A stretch of 40,314 nucleotides of DNA, taken from the NCBI RefSeq assembly GCF_000763055.1, contig NZ_KN214136.1:49792-90105 (forward strand). Direction: 5' to 3'. A program made the position numbers and the translations under genes. Every line of letters begins with the position of its first letter. The stretch's first letter is position 1. This stretch comes from Collinsella sp. 4_8_47FAA. Lineage in GTDB: Bacteria; Actinomycetota; Coriobacteriia; Coriobacteriales; Coriobacteriaceae. Below, in pieces: positions 25,545-34,447 of this stretch. Under the pieces are notes generated by a model. That model saw only the letters and a list, made by a program, of their open reading frames with translations, was not told the origin of the DNA and ran no database searches.

Positions 25545-26377
25545 GAAAGATCGCATCGGTCCTGAGCGCGGCAGTTCTCATGCTCACACTGTGCGCCTGC
25601 TCCTCGGGATCTTCTACGTCTTCTATTACCGTTGCCGGCTCGACAACCTGCCTTCCCATTGCCGAGATCGCGGCCGAGGGCTTTAAGGAAGAGACCGGCA
25701 TTGACGTGCTCGTCTCCGGTCTTGGCTCCTCTGCAGGTATCGAGGCCGTCAGCAACGGCACGGCCGACATCGCCAGCTCGTCTCGTGGCCTCAATGACGA
25801 TGAGCAGGATTTGGGCCTGACCCCGATTGTAATCGCGCACGACGGCATCGCGGTCATCGTGAACGACGACAACCCGGTCGACAATCTCTCGACCGAGCAG
25901 CTCCGCGATATTTACGCCGGCAAGATCACCAACTGGAAGGAAGTCGGCGGAGAGGACCTGAAGATTCAGGTTATCAACCGCGACGAGGCGTCCGGTACGC
26001 GCGAGGCCTTCCGTACCATCGTGATGGACGGCACGCCGTTCGATCGTCGCTCGGCCGTTCTTTCGGGTACGGGCCAGGTACGCGATGTCGTGTCTCGCTC
26101 GCGTGGCGCCATTGGCTACATCTCGCTGGGTTTTGTCGAGAGCCTCAACGCCAAGACCTCGGTTAAGGCCGTTTCGGTCAACCATGTCGAGGCATCCGAG
26201 AAGACGGTCGCAAGCGGCGGATATCCCATCTCGCGCGACCTTTACTTCTTCGTGAAGGGTACGCCTTCGCAGCAGGCGCAGGACTACATTGACTATGTGA
26301 CGTCCGAGAAGATGGACAAGCAGATTCGCGAGGCGGGCTTTATTCCCGTCACCAACGACGGAAAGGGGAGTGAGTAG
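25541..26377 (+). CDS. pstS: Phosphate-binding lipoprotein PstS
   Basis: 278 residues. N-terminal lipoprotein signal (RK, hydrophobic core, LTLCACSSGSS), with a probable lipidated Cys at the LCA-C junction and a Ser/Thr-rich spacer. The mature part has the periplasmic phosphate-binding fold: VAGSTTCLPIAE, DIASSSRGL, INRDEASGTREAF. It captures phosphate outside the membrane for PstCAB. ATG 25541 overlaps the pgeF stop by four bases, a standard translational coupling. Downstream pstC starts two bases after its stop. Confidence 0.95.
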   Translation: MRKIASVLSAAVLMLTLCACSSGSSTSSITVAGSTTCLPIAEIAAEGFKEETGIDVLVSGLGSSAGIEAVSNGTADIASSSRGLNDDEQDLGLTPIVIAHDGIAVIVNDDNPVDNLSTEQLRDIYAGKITNWKEVGGEDLKIQVINRDEASGTREAFRTIVMDGTPFDRRSAVLSGTGQVRDVVSRSRGAIGYISLGFVESLNAKTSVKAVSVNHVEASEKTVASGGYPISRDLYFFVKGTPSQQAQDYIDYVTSEKMDKQIREAGFIPVTNDGKGSE

Positions 26378-26378
26378 C

Positions 26379-27302
26379 GTGGAAGCACAGGAAACCCCCC
26401 AGATTGAGCAGGAGGCTCAGGCGTCCAAAAAGCGTGAGTTGGCGCTGGTGTCACGCAGCACCTATCTCAAGGAGAAGGCGCTGCAGTGGATCTTCTTTGC
26501 TTGCGCGTTCTTGGCGGTCGTCACCGTCATCCTGATTTTTGTCTTTACCACGTACTCGGCGCTGCCCGTCTTTACCGACATCGGCCTGGCGGACTTCTTT
26601 AGCTTTACGTGGGCGCCCTCCGAGGGTCACTACGGCATTATGTCGCTGCTGGCGGGCTCTGGTCTGGTGACGGTCGGTGCGCTCGCCATGGGCGTGCCCC
26701 TGGGTGTGGGTACGGCCGTGTATCTGGTCGAGATTGCCAGCAAGCGCGTGCGCAGGCTCATCAGTCCCGCCGTCGACCTGCTGGCGGGCATCCCCTCCAT
26801 CATCTACGGTTTCTTTGGCATGGTCATCATCCGTCCGTTTATCGCGCAGCTGACCGGCGGTCTTGGCTTTGGCGCGCTGACGGCGTGGTTCGTACTCGCC
26901 ATCATGATTGTTCCCACCATCACCACGCTCACAATCGACGCCCTCAATTCCATTCCCATGGGCATTCGCGAGGCGTCCTATGCCATGGGCGCCACCAAGT
27001 GGCAGACCATCTACAAGGTCGTGCTTCCTGCAGCCAAGCTGGGCATTGTCGATGCAATTGTCTTGGGTATGGGGCGTGCGATCGGTGAGACCATGGCCGT
27101 GCTCATGGTCGTGGGCAACGCCCCGGTCATCCCGGACAGCATCTCGAGCCCCATCTCGACGCTCACGAGTCAGATCGCGCTCGACATGAGTTATTCCTCG
27201 GGCCTGCATCGCTCGGCTCTGTTTGGCATGGGCGTTGTCTTGTTTATCATTTCCGCTGCACTGGTGGGTATCGTCCGCCTGATTTCCAAGAAGAGGGGGT
27301 AG
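26379..27302 (+). CDS. pstC: Phosphate ABC transporter permease PstC
   Basis: About 307 residues, six transmembrane helices, with the ABC permease EAA-type loop at REASYAMGATKWQTIYKVVLPAA and GIPSIIYGFFGM typical of PstC. A Glu/Gln/Lys-rich cytoplasmic N-terminus precedes the first helix. Start GTG 26379 has AGGGGAG (26364-26370) eight bases upstream; GTG 26370 would overlap that site. With PstA it forms the membrane channel. Confidence 0.94.
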   Translation: MEAQETPQIEQEAQASKKRELALVSRSTYLKEKALQWIFFACAFLAVVTVILIFVFTTYSALPVFTDIGLADFFSFTWAPSEGHYGIMSLLAGSGLVTVGALAMGVPLGVGTAVYLVEIASKRVRRLISPAVDLLAGIPSIIYGFFGMVIIRPFIAQLTGGLGFGALTAWFVLAIMIVPTITTLTIDALNSIPMGIREASYAMGATKWQTIYKVVLPAAKLGIVDAIVLGMGRAIGETMAVLMVVGNAPVIPDSISSPISTLTSQIALDMSYSSGLHRSALFGMGVVLFIISAALVGIVRLISKKRG

Positions 27303-27305
27303 GCT

Positions 27306-28211
27306 ATGTCCGATTCCGTTGACACGACGGTCGATACGACCTCGTCGCGCGAACGCATCAAGCGCGCCCTTTCCCATGGCAAGAAGGGCCGCATCAACAA
27401 GGACCTCTCCAACAGGATCATGCTCGGCGTGTTTCGCGCCGCGGCGTATATCACCACGCTGGTGTTGATCGCCATCATCGCCTACGTGGTCATCAACGGC
27501 CTGCCGCATATCTCGCTCGACTTTATCTTTGGCTGGCCGCAGGGCGTAAACGCCGAGGGCGGCATCTGGCCCACGATCGTCTCGACCATCTACGTGACGG
27601 CGCTCGCCATGCTCATCTGCACGCCGGTTGCCGTCTTGGCTGCGGTCTATCTGGCCGAATACGCCAAACAGGGCAAGGTCGTCGACATCATTCGCTATGC
27701 TGCCGATGCCCTGGCCTCGGTGCCTTCCATCGTTATGGGCCTCTTTGGCTACGCCTTGTTTGTCGAGGCTATGGGGCTGGGCCTTTCGATGGTCTCGGCC
27801 GCCCTGGCGCTGGCGCTTCTGATGCTGCCCATCGTCATGCGCACCACCGAGGAGGCAATCCGCGCCGTTCCACGCTATATTCGTTGGGGCGCATATGGCT
27901 TGGGCGCCACCAAGTGGCAGGTCGTCTCCAAGATCGTGCTTCCTTCGGCCTTTGGCCGCATCGCCACCGGCATCGTCCTTGCCATCGGCCGCGCCATCGG
28001 CGAGACCGCCGTGGTGCTCTACACCATGGGTCAGGCCATCAACCTGCCTATATCGCCGCTCGATTCCGGTCGTCCCATGACCGTTCATCTCTATTTGCTT
28101 GCCAACGACGGCATCAACATGAACGCAGCCTACGGCACCGCGCTTTTGCTGATGGCGATTATTCTGGCCTTCAACCTGTTTGCGCGTTATCTGTCGCGCA
28201 AGCGCCGCTAG
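27306..28211 (+). CDS. pstA: Phosphate ABC transporter permease PstA
   Basis: 301 residues, six transmembrane helices. Seen: LASVPSIVMGLFGYALFV, the EAA-type loop AYGLGATKWQVVSKIVLPSA and AIGRAIGETAVVLYTMG. The cytoplasmic N-terminus (about 45 residues) is basic. ATG 27306 is three bases after the pstC stop and follows GAGGGGGT. Partner of PstC. Confidence 0.95.
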   Translation: MSDSVDTTVDTTSSRERIKRALSHGKKGRINKDLSNRIMLGVFRAAAYITTLVLIAIIAYVVINGLPHISLDFIFGWPQGVNAEGGIWPTIVSTIYVTALAMLICTPVAVLAAVYLAEYAKQGKVVDIIRYAADALASVPSIVMGLFGYALFVEAMGLGLSMVSAALALALLMLPIVMRTTEEAIRAVPRYIRWGAYGLGATKWQVVSKIVLPSAFGRIATGIVLAIGRAIGETAVVLYTMGQAINLPISPLDSGRPMTVHLYLLANDGINMNAAYGTALLLMAIILAFNLFARYLSRKRR

Positions 28212-28223
28212 TTAAGGAGTCCC

Positions 28224-29027
<804 letters not shown>

Positions 29028-29119
29028 TCGGTGCGACTAGTCCCAAGCCGATCGGACCTGGTCCGGTGCGTATTCACTGTGCGGGCGGCATGACCGCACC
29101 CAACTGATTGGAGTGAACC

Positions 29120-29977
29120 ATGCGCAAACTGTTTTCCCGTCAGCTCGTCGAGGCCCGTCACGAGATGCTGAGCATCTACGAGGCCGTTGATCTTGCCCTT
29201 CACGACGCCGTGAAGGCCTATGTGACCGACGACCGCAAGCTCGCCACCAAGACCAAGAAGCGCACGCTTTCGATCGATGCTCGCTGCGCCAACTTGGAGG
29301 CCGTGTGCTACAACCTGATCGCTACGCAGTCGCCGGTCGCCTCCGACTTCCGTTTGCTGCAGACGATTATCTACGTCGACTTTAACCTGCAGCGCATGAC
29401 CGATAAGGTTCGCCAGATCTGCCGCGCCACGCGTCACATGGTCAAGGCCGATATCTCACTGCCCCAGGAGCTCGTCGGTACGGTTGAGGCCGAGGCCGAG
29501 GCCGTGTACCAGGTGCTGGGCTCGTCGCTGTCCGCGCTCGTCACTAACGACATGTCCATCATCTGCAACCTGGCCGTCGAGGACGAGCCGGTGCATGCGG
29601 CGTACGAGAGGTTCTTCCGCACCTTTAATCGCATGGATACGGGCGATTTTATGGACGACGACAGCAACTATGACGATCTGCGTCGCGCCATCATGGTTTC
29701 GCGCTACCTCGATCGCATCGCCTCGATTTCCATCGATGCCGCCTGCCGTCTGACCTTCCTTTTGACCGGCCAGCGTATGACTGCCGGCGATATCGCCCGT
29801 ACGGACGAGGACGAGCTCGAGAGCATGCGCGTGCCTTCGGGCGAGGGCGTCATCATGAGGCCTGCCGTGGATGCACGCTTTGTTGCCAAGGTGCCCGCTA
29901 ACGAGGTGAGCGAGGGACTTCGCTACCTGTTGGATCATCTTGAGGACGAGGATGATGGTGAGGACGACGAGGAGTAG
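29120..29977 (+). CDS. phoU: Phosphate regulator PhoU with extended C-terminus
   Basis: 285 residues; the PhoU family is usually about 215-240. The first 215 or so residues form the two three-helix PhoU repeats (SRQLVEARHEMLSIYEAVD, ...DFRLLQTIIYVDFNLQRMTD, ...SRYLDRIASISIDAACR). The remaining 65 residues are an extra tail ending in an acidic run (DHLEDEDDGEDDEE). PhoU links Pst transport to PhoR signalling and metal-dependent membrane binding. GATTGGAGTG precedes ATG 29120. Confidence 0.92.
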   Translation: MRKLFSRQLVEARHEMLSIYEAVDLALHDAVKAYVTDDRKLATKTKKRTLSIDARCANLEAVCYNLIATQSPVASDFRLLQTIIYVDFNLQRMTDKVRQICRATRHMVKADISLPQELVGTVEAEAEAVYQVLGSSLSALVTNDMSIICNLAVEDEPVHAAYERFFRTFNRMDTGDFMDDDSNYDDLRRAIMVSRYLDRIASISIDAACRLTFLLTGQRMTAGDIARTDEDELESMRVPSGEGVIMRPAVDARFVAKVPANEVSEGLRYLLDHLEDEDDGEDDEE

Positions 29978-30015
29978 GGTAGCCTCGTTCGTTGAGAGAT
30001 TGTAAATACCTAAGG

Positions 30016-30049
30016 GAGCGCGGCCTTGCGGATGCGGGGCCGCGCTCTT
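30016..30049 (+). terminator. Probable terminator of the pst operon
   Basis: Perfect 10-bp stem GAGCGCGGCC (30016-30025) with 30038-30047 and a 12-base loop; the T tract is weak (CTCTTGCG). Confidence 0.55.
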
Positions 30050-30097
30050 GCGCTAGCATGGGACTACTTGTTGTGCTGTTAGCGGAGGCGATTGGCA

Positions 30098-30835
30098 ATG
30101 GATAACTATTTGAATGTAATGCGCGCTCGCCGCGAGCAGATACTCGAGCGTTTCTATGCCGCGCTCGATCGCGCTGGGAGGCCCCGCGATGCCGCGCGTT
30201 TGATTGCCGTGTCCAAGACCGTCGGCGTCGATGAAACCATCGCGGCCATCCAGGTGGGGTATCGCCATTTTGCCGAGAACCGCCCGCAAGAACTCGTCCG
30301 CAAGCTCACAGGTCTGGCGGAGCATCCGGAGCTGCCCGAGGTGCGCTTCGACATGATTGGCAACCTTCAGACCAACAAGATTAACGCGGTGTTGGGCTCC
30401 GCCGAGCTGATTCATTCGGTTGGTTCGCTTCATTTGGCGCAGGCGATCTCGAGCCGTGCCATTCGCAAGATCGAAGCTGGCGAGCTCGCCGCCCCCCAGC
30501 AGGTGCTGATCGAGGTTAACGTAAGCGGCGAGGAGTCCAAGGGCGGTTTTTCGCCCGATGAGATTCGTGGCGCTGCCGGCGAGCTTGCGGAACTTGAGGG
30601 AATTTGTGTGCAGGGCCTTATGACTATGGCCCCTCGGGGGAACAAGGATGTGGCGCTTCGCACCTTTGCCGGGCTGCGAGAGCTGAGGAATGAGCTGGAG
30701 GCGGCGCATCCCGATCTGAGCCTGCCCGAGCTTTCTTGCGGCATGAGCGAGGACTTTGAGCCTGCCCTTGAGGAGGGCTCTACGCTCGTTCGCCTGGGCA
30801 GGGTAGTATTTAGCCCGGAGTTTGCAGTAAAATAG
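30098..30835 (+). CDS. PLP homeostasis protein, YggS/YlmE family
   Basis: 245 residues, alanine-racemase-like TIM barrel without the second domain. Lys40 (VSKTV) is the expected pyridoxal-phosphate lysine; AENRPQE, MIGNLQTNK, and ELSCGMSEDFEPALEEGSTLVRLGR are the family blocks. It binds PLP and affects B6 and amino acid balance. ATG 30098 follows GGAGG (30084-30088); TTG 30092 is too close to that site. It heads the conserved ylm-type cluster with sepF, yggT and divIVA. Confidence 0.93.
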   Translation: MDNYLNVMRARREQILERFYAALDRAGRPRDAARLIAVSKTVGVDETIAAIQVGYRHFAENRPQELVRKLTGLAEHPELPEVRFDMIGNLQTNKINAVLGSAELIHSVGSLHLAQAISSRAIRKIEAGELAAPQQVLIEVNVSGEESKGGFSPDEIRGAAGELAELEGICVQGLMTMAPRGNKDVALRTFAGLRELRNELEAAHPDLSLPELSCGMSEDFEPALEEGSTLVRLGRVVFSPEFAVK

Positions 30836-30895
30836 GGCTCTGAAGTGCGCACTGGTTTACAGAGCGCCTGCACTAAACCGTGAGAGGACACAACC

Positions 30896-31621
30896 ATGGG
30901 CTTCCTTGACGAGATTAAAAATAAGATGCACCTGGGCGGCCAGCAGGGTTACGACCAGGGCTATGACCAGGATGACGACTACGGCTACGATGACGGCTAC
31001 GACGATGGCTATCAGAACAACGGTTACAGCGGCGCCTCGGGCGAGGGCTTCTATACCCAGGACGAGCCGAGTAACGGCCTGCTGGGCCAGACGCGCCGCG
31101 GTGAGGCCGAGTCTGTAGCGGTGTACACGCGCTCCGGCCAGCTGGTCGGCGATGACTCCCGTCATGCAACAACGTACAATCCGCCGTCGCGTTCTCAGGA
31201 TAGTATCGCGGGCGGCTATCGTCCCGGCGCTTACGACACGCCGTCGAGCTATGCCGAGAGCGCTCGCGCTCGCGCCGCGGCACCTGCGCCCGCTCCTGCG
31301 CCGAGCGACGCCTCGGCCTATGCGAGCAACATCATTAACGCCACGCCGCAGCTGCCTGCCTATGTTCTGCGTCCCGAGAGCTATGACGATGTCGAGACCG
31401 TTGTCCGCCGTGTGCGCACCAAGCAGCCCGTTGCGCTGATTTTTGTTGGCGTTCGCACCGAGGTCGCCAAGCGTGTCCTGGACTTTAGCTATGGCTTTGC
31501 CTGCGGCCTGGGCGCTACGGTCAAAGATGTGGGCGATCGCGTGTTTATGGTGCTGCCCGCCGGCTGCGAGGTCAAGGATTCGGACCTCAAGAAGCTGCGC
31601 GCCGACGGCTACCTTAAGTAA
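30896..31621 (+). CDS. sepF: Cell division protein SepF
   Basis: 241 residues. MGFLDEIKNKM at the N-terminus is the amphipathic membrane-targeting helix; a long low-complexity linker rich in Tyr, Asp, Gly and then Ala/Pro follows (about 14-145); the SepF domain occupies about 150-241 (YVLRPESYDDVETVVRRV, PVALIFVGV, RVLDFSYGFACGLG, GDRVFMVLPAG). SepF binds the FtsZ C-terminal peptide and bundles filaments. With no ftsA in the division cluster, SepF is the likely FtsZ membrane anchor, as in actinobacteria. GTGAGAGGA precedes ATG 30896. Confidence 0.95.
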   Translation: MGFLDEIKNKMHLGGQQGYDQGYDQDDDYGYDDGYDDGYQNNGYSGASGEGFYTQDEPSNGLLGQTRRGEAESVAVYTRSGQLVGDDSRHATTYNPPSRSQDSIAGGYRPGAYDTPSSYAESARARAAAPAPAPAPSDASAYASNIINATPQLPAYVLRPESYDDVETVVRRVRTKQPVALIFVGVRTEVAKRVLDFSYGFACGLGATVKDVGDRVFMVLPAGCEVKDSDLKKLRADGYLK

Positions 31622-31642
31622 ACCCAAGACGAGGAGATTCCC

Positions 31643-31924
31643 ATCAACATCTACACCATTGTTCAGCTGGTCAACACGCTGTTCAACTTCTACTCCACGC
31701 TCATTGTGGTCTATTGCTTTATGACGTGGATTCCCATGAAGCAGGGCGGCCTGCTGCAGGATATCGCCGCGGTGCTCGATAGCGTCTGCGGTCCGTGGCT
31801 CAACTTGTTTCGTCGGTTTATTCCGCCGATGGGTGGCGTTGATTTTTCGCCGGTCGTTGCAATTATTGCGTTGCAGTTGGTGCAGAGGCTGATTCTGCAG
31901 CTTCTTATAGGTATACTCGTATAG
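31643..31924 (+). CDS. YggT/YlmG family membrane protein, apparent ATC start
   Basis: 93 residues if started at ATC 31643: INIYTIVQLVNTLFNFYSTL forms the first transmembrane helix, then YCFMTWIPMKQGG, then the conserved LNLFRRFIPPMGGVDFSPVVAI and a second helix. No ATG, GTG or TTG lies in frame between the sepF stop (31619-31621) and GTG 31706, which is inside the first helix. A clear ribosome binding site GAGGAG (31631-31636) is six bases before ATC 31643, where ATG would be expected. Thus it either uses the rare ATC start or carries a point change. YggT proteins sit beside sepF and affect division and membrane organisation. Confidence 0.82.
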   Translation: MNIYTIVQLVNTLFNFYSTLIVVYCFMTWIPMKQGGLLQDIAAVLDSVCGPWLNLFRRFIPPMGGVDFSPVVAIIALQLVQRLILQLLIGILV

Positions 31925-31986
31925 AACTGGCTCAGTAACTCATGTCGGGCGCCCAGCGCCGAGGCGATGAAAAAGGAGAACTTGTT

Positions 31987-32664
31987 ATGGCTATTACCCC
32001 TGCTGACATCCAGGCTCAGACTTTCTCTGAGGCCAAGCGCGGCTATGATCCCGCCGAGGTCGACGTCTTTTTGGAGACGCTGTCCTCCGAGGTTGACGCT
32101 ATGCTTGCCAAGATTGTCGATCTTAAGGGTCGTCTGACTGCCACCGAGCAGCAGCTTGCTGACACGCAGGCTCAGCTTGCCCAGGCTCAGGACGCTGCCG
32201 CTCAGGCCGTTCCCGCCGCTCCTGTGGCCGCTCCCGCACCCGACTTCTCCGCTCAGGAGCGCCAGATCTCCGCTGCGCTGATCGCTGCCCAGCAGACCGC
32301 CGAGGGCATCGTCAACGACGCTAACGAGAACGCTGAGCGCATCCGCAATGAAGCCGACGCCAAGGCCCGCGAGGTCATCCGTCAGGCCCTGACCGAGAAG
32401 CAGGCCGAGCTCGAGGAGATCGACCGTCTGAAGGCTTCCCGTGAGGAGTTCAAGGCCGAGTACCTCAAGCTCATCCAGCACTTTATGGACGATGCCCAGA
32501 ATTCCTTCCCCGCTGATCTTATGGCCTCCACGCCGGTCGGTTCTGCCGCTTCTCCTGCGGTGACCGTTCCCGCCGCCGAGCCGCTGCCTGTCGCTGATCC
32601 GGTTGTCCCCGTGGCTGACCCCTTCGCTCCGATCGACAACTTTGCCGCCGACGACCTGGACTAG
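31987..32664 (+). CDS. divIVA: DivIVA-domain protein (polar/septal scaffold)
   Basis: 225 residues. The N-terminal DivIVA lipid-binding domain (ITPADIQAQTFSEAKRGYDPAEVDVFLETLS, about 3-34) is followed by a coiled coil split by an Ala/Pro-rich segment (about 75-90), a second coiled coil (about 95-160) and an Ala/Pro/Val-rich tail. It could equally be labelled Wag31-like. DivIVA marks curved membrane and recruits growth or division proteins. ATG 31987 follows AAGGAG (31973-31978); a TATACT at 31912-31917 could be part of its own promoter but no -35 is clear. Confidence 0.93.
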   Translation: MAITPADIQAQTFSEAKRGYDPAEVDVFLETLSSEVDAMLAKIVDLKGRLTATEQQLADTQAQLAQAQDAAAQAVPAAPVAAPAPDFSAQERQISAALIAAQQTAEGIVNDANENAERIRNEADAKAREVIRQALTEKQAELEEIDRLKASREEFKAEYLKLIQHFMDDAQNSFPADLMASTPVGSAASPAVTVPAAEPLPVADPVVPVADPFAPIDNFAADDLD

Positions 32665-32690
32665 CGCCAGAGCTACAATCTCGTGCCCTT

Positions 32691-32722
32691 AAGAGGAGCT
32701 CGCACCTGCGGGCTCCTTTTTA
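32691..32722 (+). terminator. Terminator after divIVA
   Basis: 13-bp stem (32691-32703 with 32708-32720) with two G-U pairs, ACCT loop and a TTTTTATT end. Confidence 0.9.
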
Positions 32723-33028
32723 TTAGATTTTTGGGACATGCCTTAATTCCTACCATTTATCAAATTAAGAATATCGTGCTCTTCGGAACGCCTGCCAGGG
32801 ACTTAATTTGCATGAGAGATAAGCCAATACATTTCACTGAAGGCGAAAGCTCTCACAATTATTGACCAATTTGGATATGTCCAAAATTCATATTACGTAT
32901 ACGGATAAAATCATATATAGGATCTCTCAAGTAACCTAAGTAACCGAACCGGGGCAGAAAGGTGTGCAAACAAGCCGCGACGAACAGCTTCTTCCGCATT
33001 TCCTTAGGCAAGCGAAAAGAGGGATGGC
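32723..33028. other. AT-richer gene-free stretch after divIVA
   Basis: Base composition is visibly more AT-rich than the flanks. I see no gene; the few open stretches lack ribosome binding sites. It contains a dyad TTGGA-TATG-TCCAA (32871-32884) extended to AATT-flanks, which could be an operator for the downstream small gene. Confidence 0.6.
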
Positions 33029-33457
33029 ATGATGGCCAAGAGCTACGTAAAGATTGTAATTGTTGTTCTTGCAGTTGGTCTTGCAATGGTGCTATGTGCA
33101 TCATTTGCGAGGTATAGGTCCGAGCAGTCGTTCATCGATGGCGCTGAAAATGGGTTTGGCATAGACGGGATGTATGCCAGCGATGATGCAATCGGGCCGT
33201 CTATGGCGATTCTTGCGGGCGAAGATATGGAATGGCAAATCTGTAATGCCGATGGCTCTTGCATGAATGGTCGTTTGGCTGCAACAAGCGATCCGAATTC
33301 GTTCGATCTTCTCGACAATGATGGAGCGGATTGCGGTTCTGTTCACCTGTCATATGCATCGCGAGATGGGATGGACGGCATTCTTTATGTCTCTCACAAG
33401 ATTGGCGATTTCAAGATGCGCAGGACTAATCGCGTGCCGGCTTTTATCGAGGAATGA
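33029..33457 (+). CDS. Hypothetical small exported or membrane-anchored protein
   Basis: 142 residues. The N-terminus MMAKSYVKIVIVVLAVGLAMVLCASFARYRSE has a basic start and a 20-residue hydrophobic core, i.e. a signal peptide or membrane anchor. The rest is acidic and contains two Cys pairs (QICNADGSCMNG and DGADCGSV), suggesting an extracytoplasmic beta-rich domain. No family recognised. AAAGAGGGA (33015-33024) precedes ATG 33029 and 33032, either of which may start. Codon usage has more A/T-ending codons than its neighbours, consistent with acquisition or weak expression. Confidence 0.65.
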   Translation: MMAKSYVKIVIVVLAVGLAMVLCASFARYRSEQSFIDGAENGFGIDGMYASDDAIGPSMAILAGEDMEWQICNADGSCMNGRLAATSDPNSFDLLDNDGADCGSVHLSYASRDGMDGILYVSHKIGDFKMRRTNRVPAFIEE

Positions 33458-33556
33458 TGTTTACCGGGTTAGTCGCCCACGGCTCGGCCATCTATTCGTG
33501 AAAGCTGTTCCATTTGCATTCCAATGGGGAGGCGCGATCGCCCTTAGCGCGAAATA

Positions 33557-33590
33557 GCCGAGCTCTGCGCGCGATAGGGCAGAACTCGGC
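33557..33590. terminator. Hairpin after the hypothetical gene
   Basis: 12-bp stem with one mismatch (GCCGAGCTCTGC 33557-33568 with 33579-33590) and a 10-base loop, located between two convergent genes. No T tract on the plus strand. Confidence 0.4.
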
Positions 33591-33603
33591 GAAGGGCGCG
33601 TGG

Positions 33604-33638
33604 TAAAAGGTAGGTTTTAGGGCATGTACTAAAACCTA
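33604..33638 (-). terminator. Terminator of the nitroreductase gene
   Basis: Perfect 10-bp stem TAGGTTTTAG (33611-33620) with CTAAAACCTA (33629-33638); the arm includes the TAG stop of the minus-strand gene and is followed on that strand by CCTTTTACC. Confidence 0.6.
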
Positions 33639-34166
33639 TTTGAGGAGGAAGTCGGAGAGGGGAATGGTACGGGCCTCGCGATGCTCGGGGTCGGCGATGT
33701 GGTCGGCAGGATAGCCACAGACGAGCATGTGATAGGGATAAACGCCCTCGGGCAGGTTGAATTGCTCACGGGCTAACTCGGGCTTAAAATGGCACACCCA
33801 GCACGTTCCCAGACCCTGATCCTCGGCCTCCATCATCATCTGATCGCAGACAATCGATGTATCGATGGCACTGGAGTTCATCTGGTCATAGGGACGCACC
33901 CAAGCGTCGTCGGTAACACTGCAAATGAGGAAGATGAGCGGAGCGCCAAAGATGGACCCATCACGAGCAAACCGGGGCTGACAAGCAGCTGCCTTCTCCA
34001 GAAGCTCAGGCGTATCCAACACCATCACACGGGCTGGATGATTATTACAAGCAGAAGGAGCAATACGCCCAGCCTCAACAATGGCATCCACCACAGCCTG
34101 CTCCACAGCCCGAGCCTCAAACAAACGACAAGAATACCGACCCCGAGCCAAATCCAAATAATTCAT
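33636..34166 (-). CDS. Nitroreductase-family FMN protein
   Basis: 176 residues. N-terminal FMN-binding block RGRYSCRLFEARAVEQAVV and IVEAGRIAPSACNNHP are typical; EAEDQGLGTCWVCHF near residue 125 is the second FMN region. These dimeric flavoproteins reduce nitro compounds, quinones or other electron acceptors with NAD(P)H; the substrate is not predictable. ATG 34164-34166 (minus strand) has GGAGGG seven bases upstream. The upstream 180 bases carry repeated CTTTGG-like words. Confidence 0.9.
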   Translation of the reverse strand: MNYLDLARGRYSCRLFEARAVEQAVVDAIVEAGRIAPSACNNHPARVMVLDTPELLEKAAACQPRFARDGSIFGAPLIFLICSVTDDAWVRPYDQMNSSAIDTSIVCDQMMMEAEDQGLGTCWVCHFKPELAREQFNLPEGVYPYHMLVCGYPADHIADPEHREARTIPLSDFLLK

Positions 34167-34189
34167 AACCAAGCCCTCCAAATTCAACG

Positions 34190-34335
34190 AATCAATCCAA
34201 AGTAAACCAAAAGGTACCCAAAGCCCCATCCAGCCAAACGTTTAAGGCTGTCCCAAAGTTTCCAATCGGGTCCCAAGGCCCTGCCAACAAAAGCTCCATC
34301 GCTTTCAAAGTATCAGCCAAAGTTCCCAATGGTGG
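34190..34335. repeat. Degenerate CCAAAG word repeats upstream of the nitroreductase gene
   Basis: On the plus strand CCAAAG or a close variant recurs (near 34199, 34218, 34255, 34276, 34316), mixed with C/A-rich sequence; read on the minus strand they are CTTTGG. They lie in the leader or promoter region of the nitroreductase gene. No gene overlaps them. Confidence 0.35.
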
Positions 34336-34346
34336 TACGTAAGGGA

Positions 34347-34423
34347 GCGGGCCCGACCACTAATACCTTTTGAACGACTCTGCTTGCAGCCGGAGTGAAA
34401 AAGGTATTAGTGGTCGGGCCCGC
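34347..34423. repeat. Perfect 25-bp palindrome downstream of the DUF47 gene
   Basis: Arms 34347-34371 and 34399-34423 are perfectly complementary; the 27-base loop has an ACTC/GAGT mini-stem (34377-34380 with 34393-34396). The left base reads GGGAGCGGGCCCG, close to GGGACGGGCCC of the palindrome at 8609. It lies just beyond the 3' end of the minus-strand DUF47 gene and may help terminate it. Confidence 0.85.
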
Positions 34424-34447
34424 GACCGGTGCGACATGTATCCCCAA

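Noticed and set aside
29028-29119. Terminator between pstB and phoU
   Set aside because: The GTGCGG/CCGCAC hairpin has a 9-base loop and no T tract; phoU more likely remains in the operon.
32683-32865. 60-codon frame after divIVA
   Set aside because: It runs through the divIVA terminator, lacks a ribosome binding site and has no protein-like pattern.
33789-34205. 138-codon plus-strand frame opposite the nitroreductase
   Set aside because: Antisense of a well-supported nitroreductase; composition is low-complexity.
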